Assembly (NCBI RefSeq): GCF_005404815.1
Contig: NZ_BJDF01000017.1
Coordinates: 16,522 to 80,521, forward strand
Source: Companilactobacillus huachuanensis
Lineage (GTDB): Bacteria > Bacillota > Bacilli > Lactobacillales > Lactobacillaceae
Reading direction: 5' to 3'
Length of the DNA: 64,000 nt
The notes beneath the pieces were generated by a model. That model saw only the letters and a program-made list of their open reading frames with translations. It had not been told where the DNA came from and searched no databases. Within the stretch, counting starts at the first letter, position 1. Each line of letters opens with the position of its first letter. Below, one piece after another: positions 63,954 through 64,000 of this stretch. The translations under genes and the position numbers were made by a program.

Positions 63954-64000
63954 ATGATTAAGTACAATCTGGATTTCAAAGTCAAAATAGTAAATGAGTT
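63954..64000 (+). CDS. IS3-type transposase OrfA, start only (cut by window edge)
   Basis: MIKYNLDFKVKIVNE, 15 codons visible, reads like the N-terminus of IS3/IS150-type OrfA proteins (M-x-KY-x-x-EFK-x-K-V-V). GGAGGGG lies 6 nt upstream. OrfB and the right end are outside the window; the left end is probably within 63790-63925 but cannot be fixed. Confidence 0.6.
   Translation, partial: MIKYNLDFKVKIVNE

Noticed and set aside
63782..63985. 67-codon minus-strand frame at the window end
   Set aside because: Antisense to the structured IS leader and transposase start; arises from the GC-rich hairpins.

Overview
The window is low-GC Firmicute DNA with AGGAGG-type ribosome binding sites, T-box leaders, CcpA-like cre boxes and many PTS, GPH and ABC sugar uptake genes. 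This fits Lactobacillaceae, possibly a Companilactobacillus or similar free-living or food-associated species; the genus is inference from gene content only. The left edge cuts a PTS gene and the right edge cuts an IS3-type transposase. Most genes are on the minus strand.

Layout. 1-3.0 kb: rpiR-type regulator, GH1 phospho-beta-glucosidase and beta-glucoside EIIBC (partial). 3.3-9.5 kb: a lichenan/cellobiose-type PTS operon (IIB-IIC-IIA-GH1-LicR-like regulator) with a cre-like box and a perfect 19-nt palindrome upstream; its GH1 has Gln in place of the acid/base Glu. 9.7-11.2 kb: half of a mannose-6-phosphate isomerase-like protein and a ThiD/PdxK kinase.

11.3-18.8 kb is the most unusual part and centres on tryptophan. 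A T-box whose specifier reads TGG precedes a string of tiny genes: a 10-aa leader peptide with one Trp codon, a 60-aa protein, a second Trp leader peptide, two 90-aa proteins that look like the isolated N-terminal domain of TrpD, and three exact 135-bp tandem repeats each encoding a 31-aa peptide. The last five products share the C-terminal tail GLR(K/N)DYSNS(I/L)NF. Both Trp leader peptides are followed by the same RNA hairpin abutting the next ribosome binding site, an arrangement that recalls the rtpLP-rtpA (anti-TRAP) operon of Bacillus subtilis. Downstream come a tRNA-Trp(CCA) gene, a DUF554 membrane protein, a tyrosine-decarboxylase-family enzyme with altered active-site neighbourhood, an inverted relic of a second decarboxylase, and trpS under its own Trp T-box.

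18.9-23.3 kb: orphan SorC-type regulator, a frameshifted phage-type nuclease-like gene and a large KxYKxGKxW/SLAP surface protein. 23.5-33.6 kb: a beta-mannoside-type module (LacI regulator, ABC binding protein and permeases, DUF1861, GH130 phosphorylase, phosphohexomutase) followed by a PucR-like regulator and an MsmX-like ATPase. 34.3-41.5 kb: galactitol-type PTS with two class II aldolases and an alcohol dehydrogenase, divergent from a DeoR regulator and a histidine phosphatase. 41.9-57.4 kb: plant cell-wall (rhamnogalacturonan I/galactan/arabinan) oligosaccharide use: GH51, two GPH transporters, cytoplasmic PL4-like lyase, ROK kinase, an unrecognised 828-aa protein, LacZ, and two LacI regulators. 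57.6-62.1 kb: sugar-acid-type module (D-2-hydroxyacid dehydrogenase, AEC carrier, FGGY kinase, divergent DapA-family aldolase). 62.4-64 kb: IS200 relic, histidine phosphatase, and the start of an IS3-type element with a highly structured 5' leader.

All family calls come from reading the sequence; no database search was possible.
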